From Paenibacillus tundrae (GTDB taxonomy: Bacteria > Bacillota > Bacilli > Paenibacillales > Paenibacillaceae), in the NCBI RefSeq assembly GCF_036884255.1, contig NZ_CP145605.1, positions 5,332,001 to 5,396,000 on the forward strand: a stretch of DNA of 64,000 bases, given 5' to 3'. The notes beneath the pieces were generated by a model. The model saw only the letters and a list, made by a program, of their open reading frames with translations. It had not been told where the DNA came from and did not search any database. The translations under genes and the position numbers were made by a program. Below, in pieces: positions 17,891 to 27,100 of this stretch (positions are counted from its first letter, which is position 1; the number at the start of each line of letters is the position of its first letter).

Positions 17891-19690
17891 TTATTCGTGA
17901 TCCTTTGTCATTTCAAGGAACTTTTCAATGTCAGCAATAACTAGATCGGCGGCATTTTGCCAGAACTCAGGCTTAGTTAGGTCAGTCCCCAGATGTTTAT
18001 CTGCCAATTGCTCTACGGTCATTCGCCCCGTATCTCTCAGCAAGTCGTCATATTTATCTGCAAAGGCTGTTCCCTCTTGCTGTGCTCTAGCATAGATTCC
18101 TGCACTGAACATATAACCGAATGTGTACGGGAAGTTATAGAATGGTACACCTGTCAGATAGAAATGCAGCTTCGATGCCCAGAAATGCGGATGATCCGAT
18201 GCTAACACACCACAGAATGCTTCTTGTTGAGCATCCACCATTAATTTGGATAGTTCATCAGCACTAACGAGTCCCTTTTTACGTTGCTCATAGAAACGAT
18301 TCTCAAATAAGAAGCGAGCGTGGATATTCATAAAGAATGCTACACTTCGTTGAATTTTATCTTCCAACAAAGCCAACTTCTCTTGTTCATCCGTCGCCGC
18401 TTGAACAAGTGCATCCGCAACGATCAATTCTGCAAAAGTAGATGCCGTCTCCGCTACATTCATTGCATAGCGCTGATTCAGCGCAGGCAACTCTTCCATA
18501 ATGTGTTGATGATACCCATGTCCTAACTCATGAGCAAGTGTCGAAACATTGGATGGAGTCCCAGAGAATGTCATGAAGATTCGAGTTGCTTTGCTCAGTG
18601 GCAGAGATGTACAGAATCCACCTGGACGCTTACCAGGACGGTCTTCCGCTTCGATCCAACGCTTTTCAAACGCCATCTCAGCAAATTTGGAAAGCTTGGG
18701 ACTGAACTTCGCGAACTGTTCAACAATATTAATCGCAGCTTCATCATAAGTCACTTTGCCACCCGATTTTCCAACAGGAGCATCGACGTCACTCCAACTC
18801 AGCTTGTCTACGCCAAGAAGCTTCGCTTTGCGCTCTAGGTAACGAACTAATGAAGGTTTGGCTCCGTTAATAACATCCCACATCGTATCCAGTGTCTGAC
18901 GCGACATCCGGTTAATCGCCAAAGGCTCCTTGAGGATATCATCCCAGCCACGCTTCTCATATAACTTAAGACGGAAGCCAGCAAGATGATTCAGCGTATC
19001 CGCACAAAAATCCTCGACGTCAGTCCAAGCCTCTTCCCACTGTGCGAAAACCTTTTCGCGTACAGTGCGATCACTATCACTAAGCTTGTTGGAAGCCTGC
19101 CCTGCTGATAGCATGACTGTTTCTCCATTTTGCTCAAATGGAATGTTAATTTTTCCTACGATTGTATTATAGAATTTGCCCCAGCCATGGTAACCATCAA
19201 CCCCTAAATCAAGAGCAAGACCCTCTAGTTCAGGTGACAGCTTCTCACGAGCTTGTGTACGACTTTCGTTCAGTACAAAAGATAGTGGCTGAATGTCATC
19301 CCGAGCCATCCATGCTTCCCATACGTGGTCTTCCGTTTCACTAAGTTTATTATCAAACTGGGATTTACTGCTGCTCAGCATAGCTCCAAGGGAACTAATT
19401 GCACCTTGAAGCTGTGTAGCCTTCTTGTCCTTCTGATTCTGTGAAGAGAGACAAGATACAAAGGCCGATCCTTCGGAAGTCCGAATATAGCAGCTCTGCA
19501 ACAATTCCAGAATCGGATCAAATGTTTTGGTTTCCTCCAGATTGCTTGGTACTGGTGTTTCTTTCAGTAGTTGCTGAAGGTTGCGAACATCCTGCTCAAG
19601 CTCAACTAGATATGCAGCAAATGACTCGGAGGAAGAACCTCCACTAAAGATGGACTCCAGATCCCATACGGGATGTAATGGTGTTTTCAT
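17891..19690 (-). CDS. Oligoendopeptidase F family zinc metallopeptidase (M3)
   Basis: Cytoplasmic M3-family peptidase that cleaves short peptides. The 599-residue protein carries HELGH (in LAHELGHGYHQHI, about residue 386) and the downstream glutamate ligand in NVAETASTFAELIV. The N-terminal region is helical and has the PepF/M3 arrangement. The length is normal for the family. The gene is alone between the conserved protein at 17112 and the divergent yycC-like gene. Confidence 0.93.
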   Translation of the reverse strand: MKTPLHPVWDLESIFSGGSSSESFAAYLVELEQDVRNLQQLLKETPVPSNLEETKTFDPILELLQSCYIRTSEGSAFVSCLSSQNQKDKKATQLQGAISSLGAMLSSSKSQFDNKLSETEDHVWEAWMARDDIQPLSFVLNESRTQAREKLSPELEGLALDLGVDGYHGWGKFYNTIVGKINIPFEQNGETVMLSAGQASNKLSDSDRTVREKVFAQWEEAWTDVEDFCADTLNHLAGFRLKLYEKRGWDDILKEPLAINRMSRQTLDTMWDVINGAKPSLVRYLERKAKLLGVDKLSWSDVDAPVGKSGGKVTYDEAAINIVEQFAKFSPKLSKFAEMAFEKRWIEAEDRPGKRPGGFCTSLPLSKATRIFMTFSGTPSNVSTLAHELGHGYHQHIMEELPALNQRYAMNVAETASTFAELIVADALVQAATDEQEKLALLEDKIQRSVAFFMNIHARFLFENRFYEQRKKGLVSADELSKLMVDAQQEAFCGVLASDHPHFWASKLHFYLTGVPFYNFPYTFGYMFSAGIYARAQQEGTAFADKYDDLLRDTGRMTVEQLADKHLGTDLTKPEFWQNAADLVIADIEKFLEMTKDHE

Positions 19691-19868
19691 TTAATTAGGC
19701 ACCTCTCTCTACAGATTGAATAACCAATGATGCGATGAACCCTTTGCATGCTTTGATTCCATTTTCCATTCAACACAAATGTAATTACCTGAATAAAGAC
19801 TGGTTTTATGAAGACTGTATCTCTATACTAGAGGAATAGTTTAAGCTATTCTTTAGGAGGTAAATGTG

Positions 19869-20051
19869 ATGAAACCTTTACAAGTATCGGCTGATACAGC
19901 CGTTAAATTAGCGGAATCCCTTGGTGTGCCACTGGAACACCTGATGCATATGCCCCAGCATATCCTGATGCAGAAAATTGCCGAATTAGCCAAAGCTGAA
20001 GCGTCCAAGCCAACTGCATCGGAAGAACCCTCGGAAGGCGAGCAGGAATGA
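19869..20051 (+). CDS. YycC-like small protein
   Basis: A 60-residue protein beginning MKPLQVSADTAVKLAESLGV, followed by PLEHLMHMPQHILMQKIAEL. This matches, from memory, the YycC family of Bacillales, whose role is unknown. The tail is acidic and low in complexity. TTAGGAGGTAAAT precedes the ATG at 19869; the GTG at 19866 is also possible. Its stop overlaps the start of the next gene, so the two form an operon. Confidence 0.7.
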   Translation: MKPLQVSADTAVKLAESLGVPLEHLMHMPQHILMQKIAELAKAEASKPTASEEPSEGEQE

Positions 20052-20281
20052 TTCCTTTTGAGAACAGTTGGCCTTACGACATTGTGATGGGAGACATCTA
20101 TGTACAGCAATGCCCGTTCTGCCATGCAAGCAATGTGCTGCTGCCCCTGAAACCGAAAGAGCTTGTACGCATCCGTGAAGGCAAGAAGAAATTGCTGGTC
20201 TTTCCTTGTTGTAACGGTAGTATGACGGTGATTGATAACGATAGTGACTACCTGCTGTCCAGCCGTCCAATTCGTAATTAA
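20048..20281 (+). CDS. Small protein with CxxC motif, unknown function
   Basis: A 77-residue protein starting MIPFENSWPYDIVMGDIYV. It contains QCPFCHASNVLLPLKP and PCCNGSM, two cysteine pairs that could bind one zinc. Its ATG overlaps the stop of the yycC-like gene by four bases, indicating translational coupling. No family name is recognised; it could be a nucleic-acid- or protein-binding zinc ribbon. Confidence 0.7.
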   Translation: MIPFENSWPYDIVMGDIYVQQCPFCHASNVLLPLKPKELVRIREGKKKLLVFPCCNGSMTVIDNDSDYLLSSRPIRN

Positions 20282-20304
20282 TTGGATTCCAAGACGAATG
20301 GTGC

Positions 20305-21036
20305 TTAGATGGGGCTACGCTTGGTAGCCCCTTTTTCGGCTTCAACCATCTCTTCAGGTAGCTCCATTTTGCCAGATATCATCTGTTCCCGCAGTAATGC
20401 CCATTGCTCTCGCGAAGCACGAATCATGGCCGCATCTGTAATACGTTTGTCCTGAATGACTCTTCCAAACCATTTGACCGCCTCATGGAAGCGACCTATC
20501 CTACGATTCAATTCCCCCAGCAAATAGAGCAAGCGGGCTTCATTTCCACCTGTGCCTTCCCGCTCAAAGACCCTCACATACGAGTCTAGACTAAACTCCA
20601 GGAAACGACGTTCCTGCTCATGATCCTCACGGTAGCGGTATAACCAGGCAATATGATGAAGTAAACCTGCAACGACACGATCCTTTTCTTGGATCACTTG
20701 CGCGCACAACAGTCCAAGCTTGTACGTTGCAAGTGCCTGATCGATCGTCCGTGCCCCGCTATAATCACGTTTCTCCCAACGGTTGCCGATCTGATTCTTG
20801 AAATTTTGCCGCTGTGTATCACTTAAACGTTCCGTTGAATTCTCTGTAGAAGCAAATCCACATTCAGGACAGATACGTACAACGTAAAAGTCAGGGTTCT
20901 CTAGTTTGTAATAAGCGCAGAAGTCGGAATCGGTTCGGTAAGGTCTCTTCAAACTTGGTCTTACCCGTGAAGTTTCAAACTCATTTTCACAATAGTGACA
21001 CGTTATTTTCACCTTATACAGCGGTTCTAGTTCCAC
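20305..21036 (-). CDS. DUF2225 family protein
   Basis: A 243-residue protein. The N-terminal zinc-ribbon-like part has CHYCENEF and CPECGFAS, and the remainder is helical and TPR-like (YLLGELNRRIGRFHEAVKWF). This arrangement matches DUF2225 proteins of Firmicutes, of unknown function. The stop at 20305 lies just before a terminator stem (20311-20335) of the convergent yycC-like operon, so the last codons are written within that hairpin. The start has GGGAGAGGGATGGAATG context. Confidence 0.8.
   Translation of the reverse strand: MELEPLYKVKITCHYCENEFETSRVRPSLKRPYRTDSDFCAYYKLENPDFYVVRICPECGFASTENSTERLSDTQRQNFKNQIGNRWEKRDYSGARTIDQALATYKLGLLCAQVIQEKDRVVAGLLHHIAWLYRYREDHEQERRFLEFSLDSYVRVFEREGTGGNEARLLYLLGELNRRIGRFHEAVKWFGRVIQDKRITDAAMIRASREQWALLREQMISGKMELPEEMVEAEKGATKRSPI
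20311..20336 (+). terminator. Intrinsic terminator overlapping a convergent gene
   Basis: The stem GGGGCTAC / GTAGCCCC with a 5-base loop is followed by TTTTT. It ends the yycC-like operon and overlaps the 3' end of the DUF2225 coding region. Confidence 0.85.
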
Positions 21037-21072
21037 TCATTCCATCCCTCTCCCGTAAGCTTGTAATCGGAA

Positions 21073-21450
21073 CTAAGGCGTGTTCACAAAGTGATGAGCC
21101 GGTCCCGATAATCGCTGCAGGATAAACGAATGCAACGGTTCTTCAACACCGATCTGTGTCAACGCTTGATTCATACATGAGAGCCATGCTTCAGCTCGTT
21201 CAACCGTCACTTCGAAATGCATATGGCGGGCACGCATCATCGGATGACCATATGCCTCAGAGAACAAGGCAGGACCACCGAAAAATTGAGATAAAAACAT
21301 GTACTGTTTATCCATCACTGGCTGAATATCTTCAGGAAACAAAGGTGCTAACTGTTCATTTTGCATAACAATCGGGTAAAAGGCTTCTACCAGAGCTCGT
21401 ACACCTTGTTCCCCGCCGAGATTTTCATAAATACTTAGCGTAGGTTTCAT
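21073..21450 (-). CDS. Truncated hemoglobin (group II)
   Basis: A 125-residue 2-on-2 globin. Family marks are YENLGGEQGVRALVEAFY (tyrosine at the B10 region), the proximal histidine in RARHMHFEV and the tryptophan in AEAWLSCM typical of group II (trHbO/YjbI). It binds haem and oxygen and may handle NO or oxygen. The start is at 21450 with GGGGGCAAATCA upstream. In B. subtilis the relative is YjbI; no linked thiol gene is seen here. Confidence 0.9.
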   Translation of the reverse strand: MKPTLSIYENLGGEQGVRALVEAFYPIVMQNEQLAPLFPEDIQPVMDKQYMFLSQFFGGPALFSEAYGHPMMRARHMHFEVTVERAEAWLSCMNQALTQIGVEEPLHSFILQRLSGPAHHFVNTP

Positions 21451-21672
21451 TGATTTGCCCCCACATTAGTTGTGTCGAATTTTGGCATATATTACACTCC
21501 TATGCTTAATTGTGAACTAAAATTAAAGACCAGGTTACATACACCCTAATCCTCATTCTATCAAAAAAAAACCAAAAGTCCTATCTAACATCACACAAGA
21601 TATGGATTATTATATAACAATTTTGCGTATGACAGCATGATATGGACGTACTTACGACTAGATAAAAACAAC
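21451..21672. other. AT-rich intergenic region
   Basis: Contains poly-A and TATA-rich sequence upstream of the globin gene, consistent with its promoter. No gene is supported. Confidence 0.4.
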
Positions 21673-21705
21673 AAAAAAAGCGCCAAACCTAAGGTTCAGC
21701 GCATC
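21673..21705 (-). terminator. Intrinsic terminator after tiny membrane peptide gene
   Basis: On the minus strand GCGCTGAACC pairs with GGTTTGGCGC, followed by TTTTTTT. It lies directly downstream of the small ORF at 21715-21810. Confidence 0.85.
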
Positions 21706-21714
21706 ATTTATTCA

Positions 21715-21810
21715 TTAATAGCTTCGCCAGTCCTCTTCTTCAGAGCGTATAAGCGACGCACGTATAACGTAGACAAAAGCACAGACTAGGACTCCGGTGA
21801 CAAGACTCAT
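21715..21810 (-). CDS. Tiny single-pass membrane peptide (31 residues)
   Basis: A 31-residue ORF beginning MSLVTGVLVCAFVYVIRASL, a hydrophobic helix followed by a charged tail (IRSEEEDWRSY). GGATGGAGTG precedes it; a second ATG two codons upstream (21816) is too close to the GGAG. A strong minus-strand terminator follows within about 10 bases of the stop. RBS, membrane helix and dedicated terminator together support a real small gene, of unknown role. Confidence 0.6.
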   Translation of the reverse strand: MSLVTGVLVCAFVYVIRASLIRSEEEDWRSY

Positions 21811-22034
21811 AATCATCACTCCATCCGAATTGAATTCACCCGTTAGCAGATTGAGGTGACGTTCAGGCGTTTTTTTCATTTTAGCATACATCGTTTAAAA
21901 ATACAGCCATTTTTGCAAGCGCTTTCTATCGCGAATAGGTACTCTGTTGTACTGTTTGTCCGCTTAAGCTCATATATTGATCGCACAAGCCCTTATTCTG
22001 CCGGAAAGCCATTTTGCTGAAAAGGAGAGGTATC

Positions 22035-23309
22035 ATGTCTGCTCTTGGTAAGCTGCAAAAACTAACCCAGGTCATGTTTATACTTGCTCTCCTCGTCCTA
22101 TGCCTGCTCATGATTCTATTTCCGGCGGAAACGTGGCAAGCGGGTGTGCGTGGTCTTGCCATCTGGTGGGACGTGTTGTTCCCCTCCCTTTTCCCTTTTT
22201 TAGTTTTATCTGAGCTGCTCATTGGGTTTGGGATTGTTCATTTTCTCGGTACGTTACTTAATCCACTTATGCGTCCACTTTTTCGTGTACCTGGGAGCGG
22301 TGGGTTCGTATTCGCTGTCAGTTGCGCATCCGGTTATCCTACAGGAGCTAAGTTAACTGCGCAGTTGTGGGAACAGAAGTTGGTTACCCGTGAGGAAGGA
22401 GAACGCCTCGTAGCTTTCACCACCTCATCTGATCCCATTTTCATGATTGGTGCCGTATCTGTCGGCTTCTTCCATAATGTTGCCATTGCGCCAGTGCTAG
22501 TTGCTTCACATTATGCTGCCGCATTTATCGTGGGACTACTGATGCGTTTCCATGGCAGAGGAACAGATCACTCCAATAAACATTCAATTAGCGAATCTAA
22601 AGTTTACCCTTCATCTCCAAATCACATACCTAAAAATAAATTGAAGCTAGCGATCGAGTCGATGCATCAGGCTCGTATGGCAGATGGGCGGGCATTTGGC
22701 GAATTGTTGCGCCAGGCCATTTCCTCGTCCCTTCGACTTATTATTATCGTTGGGGGCTTAGTTGTATTCTTCTCCGTCATCATGGAACTATTGGTACAAA
22801 CAGGCTGGCTGGGTGTGTTATACCAATGGACGGAATTAGGTCTAGTTCATGCTGGGCTACCCCCTGCTCTGTCCCAGAGTCTTGTAGGCGGGTTATTTGA
22901 AGTGACTTTGGGAGCCAAAGAAGCCGGAGCCGCTGGAGCAAGTATCCCCCTGATATACAAGGCGGCAGCCGCAGCATTTGTATTGTCTTGGGGTGGGCTT
23001 TCTGTTCACGCACAGATTATGAGCATACTGAGCAACACCCCTATGAGGTATGGGACTTTCCTGTTGGCTAGAGTCATCCATGCACTCATCGCACCAATAC
23101 TGGTGTTGTTACTGTGGGCACCCATGATGGGAACGATGGATTTGCCTGTGTTTGCTCCGAATATCCCTAATTTCAACCCTTTTATATATACCCAGTATTG
23201 GGGAACGATTGTTGTTACGGGTCTCGTTACTCTTGGGATTGTGACCCTTCTGCTGCTGGTATTCTCATTAATCATCTCTCTATTTTCAAACAGACATGTA
23301 AAAAGATAA
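22035..23309 (+). CDS. ylbJ: Sporulation integral membrane protein YlbJ
   Basis: A polytopic membrane protein of 424 residues, about eight to ten segments, with nucleoside-recognition/Gate-type motifs (SCASGYPTGAKLTAQLW and FTTSSDPIFMIGAVSVGF). This matches YlbJ, a sigma-E protein needed for heat-resistant spores in B. subtilis. The ATG at 22035 has AAAGGAGAGG upstream; the frame is open from 22014. The loop around residues 180-230 is polar. It is followed about 105 bases later by the NAD kinase gene on the same strand. Confidence 0.88.
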   Translation: MSALGKLQKLTQVMFILALLVLCLLMILFPAETWQAGVRGLAIWWDVLFPSLFPFLVLSELLIGFGIVHFLGTLLNPLMRPLFRVPGSGGFVFAVSCASGYPTGAKLTAQLWEQKLVTREEGERLVAFTTSSDPIFMIGAVSVGFFHNVAIAPVLVASHYAAAFIVGLLMRFHGRGTDHSNKHSISESKVYPSSPNHIPKNKLKLAIESMHQARMADGRAFGELLRQAISSSLRLIIIVGGLVVFFSVIMELLVQTGWLGVLYQWTELGLVHAGLPPALSQSLVGGLFEVTLGAKEAGAAGASIPLIYKAAAAAFVLSWGGLSVHAQIMSILSNTPMRYGTFLLARVIHALIAPILVLLLWAPMMGTMDLPVFAPNIPNFNPFIYTQYWGTIVVTGLVTLGIVTLLLLVFSLIISLFSNRHVKR

Positions 23310-23413
23310 TCCGTTATGTCCATCTTTATGGGCAGGAATATGAATCCAACGTTGTGTTCTTCTCCGGAATTGATTATCATCGGTAGTATAATGACCACAA
23401 AGGAGCTTTCATC

Positions 23414-24217
23414 TTGAGATACTATGTTCAAGACCGCGGAGACCAGTTATCGATTGATCTCAGTCAGCAATTTCACGCGCTGGCCAAAGAGGAAGGATTC
23501 AAGCTGGATGCAGAATCACCCGAGATTGTTGTCTCTATCGGAGGCGATGGTACGATGCTGCAGGCATTTCATAACTTCATCGACCGGATCCCGGACATTG
23601 CTTTTGTTGGGGTTCACACAGGGCATCTCGGATTTTATGCCGACTGGAAGAAGGAAGAATTAAGAGAATTGGTAAGACTAATGAGCGGAAAAGGGGATTC
23701 GGAGCATCTTAAACCCCGCATTGTGCAGTATCCGTTACTGGAGCTGGAGATTCGTAAGAAGTCAGGCAATTCCTCTTATATTGCGTTAAATGAATTTACG
23801 TTAAAAGGGGTAGATGGTACCGTTGTTGCTCAGGTTGACATCAATGACGTTACTTTCGAAATGTTTCGTGGGGACGGCATCTGTGTCTCGACGCCATCTG
23901 GCAGTACAGCCTACAACAAGGCACTTGGTGGAGCTATGGTGCATCCTACAATTGATGCGATTCAGATCGCTGAGATTGCTTCCATCAACAATCGCGTGTA
24001 TCGGACGCTGGGTTCACCGGTTATTTTGCCGAAGCACCATCACTGCGATATCTTCTCGCGGAAGGATCAACGTCTGTTGATGACGATTGATCACGTTAAC
24101 GTTATGGTTGAGGATCTTATCTCTGTACGCTGCCAAGTATCTAGTCATAAAGTGAGCTTTGCGCGGTATCGTCCGTATCCGTTCTGGAATCGAGTGCGCA
24201 CTGCCTTTCTGGACTAG
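23414..24217 (+). CDS. nadK: NAD kinase
   Basis: Phosphorylates NAD to NADP. The 267-residue protein has GGDGT at 43-47 with the catalytic aspartate (Asp45), GHLGFYADWKKEEL, and STPSGSTAYNKALGGA in the active site. The start is TTG at 23414, preceded by AAAGGAG at normal spacing. The length fits the short Bacillus-type enzyme (two are usual in Bacillales). The gene converges on yutD; their terminator is shared. Confidence 0.93.
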   Translation: MRYYVQDRGDQLSIDLSQQFHALAKEEGFKLDAESPEIVVSIGGDGTMLQAFHNFIDRIPDIAFVGVHTGHLGFYADWKKEELRELVRLMSGKGDSEHLKPRIVQYPLLELEIRKKSGNSSYIALNEFTLKGVDGTVVAQVDINDVTFEMFRGDGICVSTPSGSTAYNKALGGAMVHPTIDAIQIAEIASINNRVYRTLGSPVILPKHHHCDIFSRKDQRLLMTIDHVNVMVEDLISVRCQVSSHKVSFARYRPYPFWNRVRTAFLD

Positions 24218-24267
24218 CTGCACGACTTGCTATGCCAATGAGAGTTATCTTCTGATAACAAGCTACA

Positions 24268-24297
24268 AAAAAAGCGGCTCTCTAGGAGCCGCTTTTT
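24268..24297. terminator. Bidirectional terminator between nadK and yutD
   Basis: The stem AAAAGCGGCTC / GAGCCGCTTTT with TTTTT on the right ends nadK. Its right arm overlaps the last codons of the convergent yutD reading frame (stop at 24282). Confidence 0.85.
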
Positions 24298-24728
24298 GCT
24301 TTGGCTGGTGGCTGATCTTTGCTCTTTTGTAGAACAAAGTACGCACAACCAAAGTTGCAATATTCATTAATGTAGTCCACCATACTGGAGATCGTTGAGT
24401 CCTTCGTTGCTTTGGGATGATTGTCCCGGTAGAAGCCCTTCAAACGTAACTGACTGTAACCCCAGTCTCCGATAATATAATCGTATCGTTCTAGCACTTC
24501 GCTGTACCGATCACGGAAAACTTCCGCGTTCCATCCTTCTTTGTGGTTCTGTACGATTTCGTAATTTTTCCCACCGACTTGAACGATGATTTTTTCTTGG
24601 GGTTTGTCCTCAGGTTTGTCTTGAGATTGATCCTCAGGTTTGTCTTGAGATTGATCCTCAGGTTTATCCTGAAGCGACTCTTGAACCTCTTCTGTACTTC
24701 CTTCTTGCACTTCTATATCGTCCATCAT
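24282..24728 (-). CDS. yutD: YutD family protein
   Basis: A 148-residue protein with the YutD-type C-terminal domain (VQVGGKNYEIVQNHKEGWN, then RYDYIIGDWGYSQLRLKGFY and CNFGCAYFVLQ). The N-terminal 55 residues are acidic and contain nearly exact repeats of SQDKPEDQ, a low-complexity linker likely to vary in length between strains. The start ATG at 24728 is preceded by GGAGGATAC, which rules out the longer frame. It follows lipA with an 11-base gap, as in Bacillus. Function unknown. Confidence 0.85.
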   Translation of the reverse strand: MMDDIEVQEGSTEEVQESLQDKPEDQSQDKPEDQSQDKPEDKPQEKIIVQVGGKNYEIVQNHKEGWNAEVFRDRYSEVLERYDYIIGDWGYSQLRLKGFYRDNHPKATKDSTISSMVDYINEYCNFGCAYFVLQKSKDQPPAKAKSGS

Positions 24729-24738
24729 GTATCCTCCA

Positions 24739-25638
24739 TCATGCGTGTGTTGCCGCCTGTTCCGCATGTTTGGTAGCTGACTTCACCTGTTCATGCGCAT
24801 GGTAGGAACTACGCACCATCGGTCCGGATTCCACGTGGCTGAATCCACGTTTCAAACCTTCCTGTTTCAGTGCTGCAAATTCCTCTGGCGGATAATACTT
24901 TTCAACAAACAGATGTTTCTCGGAAGGCTGCAAGTACTGACCAATCGTCATAATATCGCAATCTACCGCTCGAAGATCATCCATCGTTGACAGAATTTCA
25001 TTATACTCCTCACCGACACCCAGCATAATACTTGATTTTGTCGGGATGTTCGGCTGCATTTCTTTGGCTCGAGCAAGCAGTTCCAGCGATCGTTTATACT
25101 TCGCCTTCGCACGCACTTTGTCTGACAACCGCTCAACCGTCTCGATGTTGTGGTTCAAAATATCCGGTTTGGCATCCATAACAATCTGCAACGACTCACG
25201 ATCGCCCAAAAAGTCCGGAATAAGTACTTCAACACTGCAGAGTGGTAACCGTCTACGTACAGCCTTCACCGTCTCCGCAAAAATCGTTGCCCCGCCATCC
25301 TTCAAATCATCACGAGCTACGCTGGTAATGACACAGTGCTGCAGATTCATCTGTTCTGCCGCCTCTGCTACCCGTTCTGGTTCTTGCAAATCTAGTTCCG
25401 TTGGCAAGCCGGTATTGACCGCACAAAAACGGCATGCCCGTGTGCAAATATCGCCCAAAATCATAAAAGTTGCCGTTCGATTGGCCCAGCATTCATAAAT
25501 GTTGGGACAGCGTGCTTCCTCACATACTGTATGCAGCGTTTTGGAACGCATCATCTCTTTCATTTCCTGATAATTATCGCCGGTAGTCAACTTGATCCGA
25601 ATCCAATCTGGTTTCGGTTCTTTAACACGTTTAGCCAA
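24739..25638 (-). CDS. lipA: Lipoyl synthase
   Basis: Radical SAM enzyme inserting sulfur at C6 and C8 of protein-bound octanoate to make lipoate. The 299-residue protein shows both cluster motifs: the auxiliary cluster CEEARCPNIYEC (Cys39, 44, 50) and the radical SAM CTRACRFC (Cys65, 69, 72), plus the RSSYHAHE motif near the C-terminus. It is complete and of normal length. Downstream is yutD; divergent upstream is the LytH-type peptidase gene, matching the B. subtilis order. Confidence 0.96.
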   Translation of the reverse strand: MAKRVKEPKPDWIRIKLTTGDNYQEMKEMMRSKTLHTVCEEARCPNIYECWANRTATFMILGDICTRACRFCAVNTGLPTELDLQEPERVAEAAEQMNLQHCVITSVARDDLKDGGATIFAETVKAVRRRLPLCSVEVLIPDFLGDRESLQIVMDAKPDILNHNIETVERLSDKVRAKAKYKRSLELLARAKEMQPNIPTKSSIMLGVGEEYNEILSTMDDLRAVDCDIMTIGQYLQPSEKHLFVEKYYPPEEFAALKQEGLKRGFSHVESGPMVRSSYHAHEQVKSATKHAEQAATHA

Positions 25639-25853
25639 TGCGTAAACCTTCTTTCTACTGAAGTTAGGCTGTTGCTCGGAACATATTATACCATGAAAGC
25701 GTTGGAAAAACTCCCATTTGTCTCATCTTGTGCATCACAGCTCTTATATGCAAAATGCTTACATGGATAAAATCACGACTTTTGAAGAACCTAGGATATA
25801 GCTTATTCACTCGGCACTCGTGTTTATCATCTACGGAAAGGGGCTGCTTCCCT

Positions 25854-26930
25854 GTGCAAGATCGCTTCACAATGCGTTTCACCTATACTTTCTGGATCAA
25901 AACGATTCTCGCAGGCACCTTGCTTCTCCCACTCTTGCCTGTAGATGTCCATGGTAAACCCTCTGTAACCACATCACAAGTCCAGAACCAGGGTGCAGAA
26001 CAAAAACCTGCTGAAATTTTCGCTGCACGCCGTCATCTATATGAAAGTATCGGGCAAATAACCGGGATACCCTGGTATAGATTAGCAGCGATTGATCAAT
26101 ATGAACGAACCATTACACGTGCACACCCGAAGGATCGCAAGCATCCCGAACGGCTGACAGGCATCTACATGACGTCTCCAGCATGGAGAGGCTGGTTAAA
26201 CCCGGATGTGACGGATCAGCATCCGGCCTCCATCCTATTTTTCAACGGGTATGGACGAGATGGTTCAGGTGATGGCCTTGCAGATCCCAACAATGATCTG
26301 GATCTACTCTACAGTTTCGCTAGTGTCATTCAGAAGTATGGAAACCGTCAGGAGGACTTCAACATTGCTCTATGGGAGTACTATCACAACTCCAGATCGG
26401 TACAACGAATTCAACAATTTGCTAAGTTATATGAGCACTTCGACAATCTGGATCTATTTGGACATGCTTTCCCCGTCCCGTTAGGTAGCAATTATTCCTA
26501 TCGAAGTACATGGGGAACCAAGCGAAGCTGGGGTGGTTATCGAATTCATGAAGGTACGGATATCTTCGCACCACATGGTCTTCCTGTCCGCAGCACTTGT
26601 TATGGCGTTGTAGAAATCAAAGGCTGGAATCCATTTGGTGGTTGGCGGATTGGTATTCGGGACTTGAATAATCACTATCACTATTACGCACATCTATCTG
26701 GCTTTGACAAAAACGCCCATATCGGTGAAGTTGTAACGCCAGGTCAAGTCGTTGGTTGGGTAGGCAGCTCCGGTTATGGGAAACCAGGAACTCAAGGCAA
26801 ATTCCCTCCACATCTTCATTATGGTATTTATCGAGATAGTGGTCTGACGGAATGGTCGTTCGATCCCTATCCATCGTTATCTCATTGGGAGCGGGAAGAA
26901 CGTAAACAGAAGAAAAACAAAAGCAAATAA
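25854..26930 (+). CDS. lytH: M23 metallopeptidase, LytH-like spore cortex peptidase
   Basis: Membrane-anchored L-Ala-D-Glu-type endopeptidase expected to trim muropeptides in spore cortex formation. The 358-residue protein starts at GTG 25854 (AAAGGGG upstream), has a signal or anchor segment near residues 12-30, and carries the M23 zinc motif in RIHEGTDIFAPHG and the HLHYG motif. Between them YYAHLSGF contains the third histidine. It precedes yunB and faces lipA, as in B. subtilis yunA-yunB. The frame is open from 25728, but no earlier start is supported. Confidence 0.85.
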   Translation: MQDRFTMRFTYTFWIKTILAGTLLLPLLPVDVHGKPSVTTSQVQNQGAEQKPAEIFAARRHLYESIGQITGIPWYRLAAIDQYERTITRAHPKDRKHPERLTGIYMTSPAWRGWLNPDVTDQHPASILFFNGYGRDGSGDGLADPNNDLDLLYSFASVIQKYGNRQEDFNIALWEYYHNSRSVQRIQQFAKLYEHFDNLDLFGHAFPVPLGSNYSYRSTWGTKRSWGGYRIHEGTDIFAPHGLPVRSTCYGVVEIKGWNPFGGWRIGIRDLNNHYHYYAHLSGFDKNAHIGEVVTPGQVVGWVGSSGYGKPGTQGKFPPHLHYGIYRDSGLTEWSFDPYPSLSHWEREERKQKKNKSK

Positions 26931-27047
26931 ACGTATGTTGAAGACACTGGATTGAATATTGTAATGTGTTCTTTCTTATTCCTCACCCACGTACCACGTT
27001 AGACATCAAATGTCTAAGGTCTAACGTCTAAGCATCAAACATCAAAC

Positions 27048-27080
27048 CCAAAAGAGCCTTATGTTAAGGCTCCTTTGGGT
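27048..27080. terminator. Bidirectional terminator between lytH-like gene and yunB
   Basis: The stem CCCAAAAGAGCCTTA / TAAGGCTCCTTTGGG is followed by TTTTG on the plus strand and by poly-T-like bases on the other. Confidence 0.8.
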
Positions 27081-27100
27081 TTTGTCTTTTATTTTAAAAC

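Noticed and set aside
24543..24776. Plus-strand ORF opposite yutD
   Set aside because: It is the antisense image of the QDKPEDQS repeat in YutD, giving repeated LRFVLRLI-like sequence.
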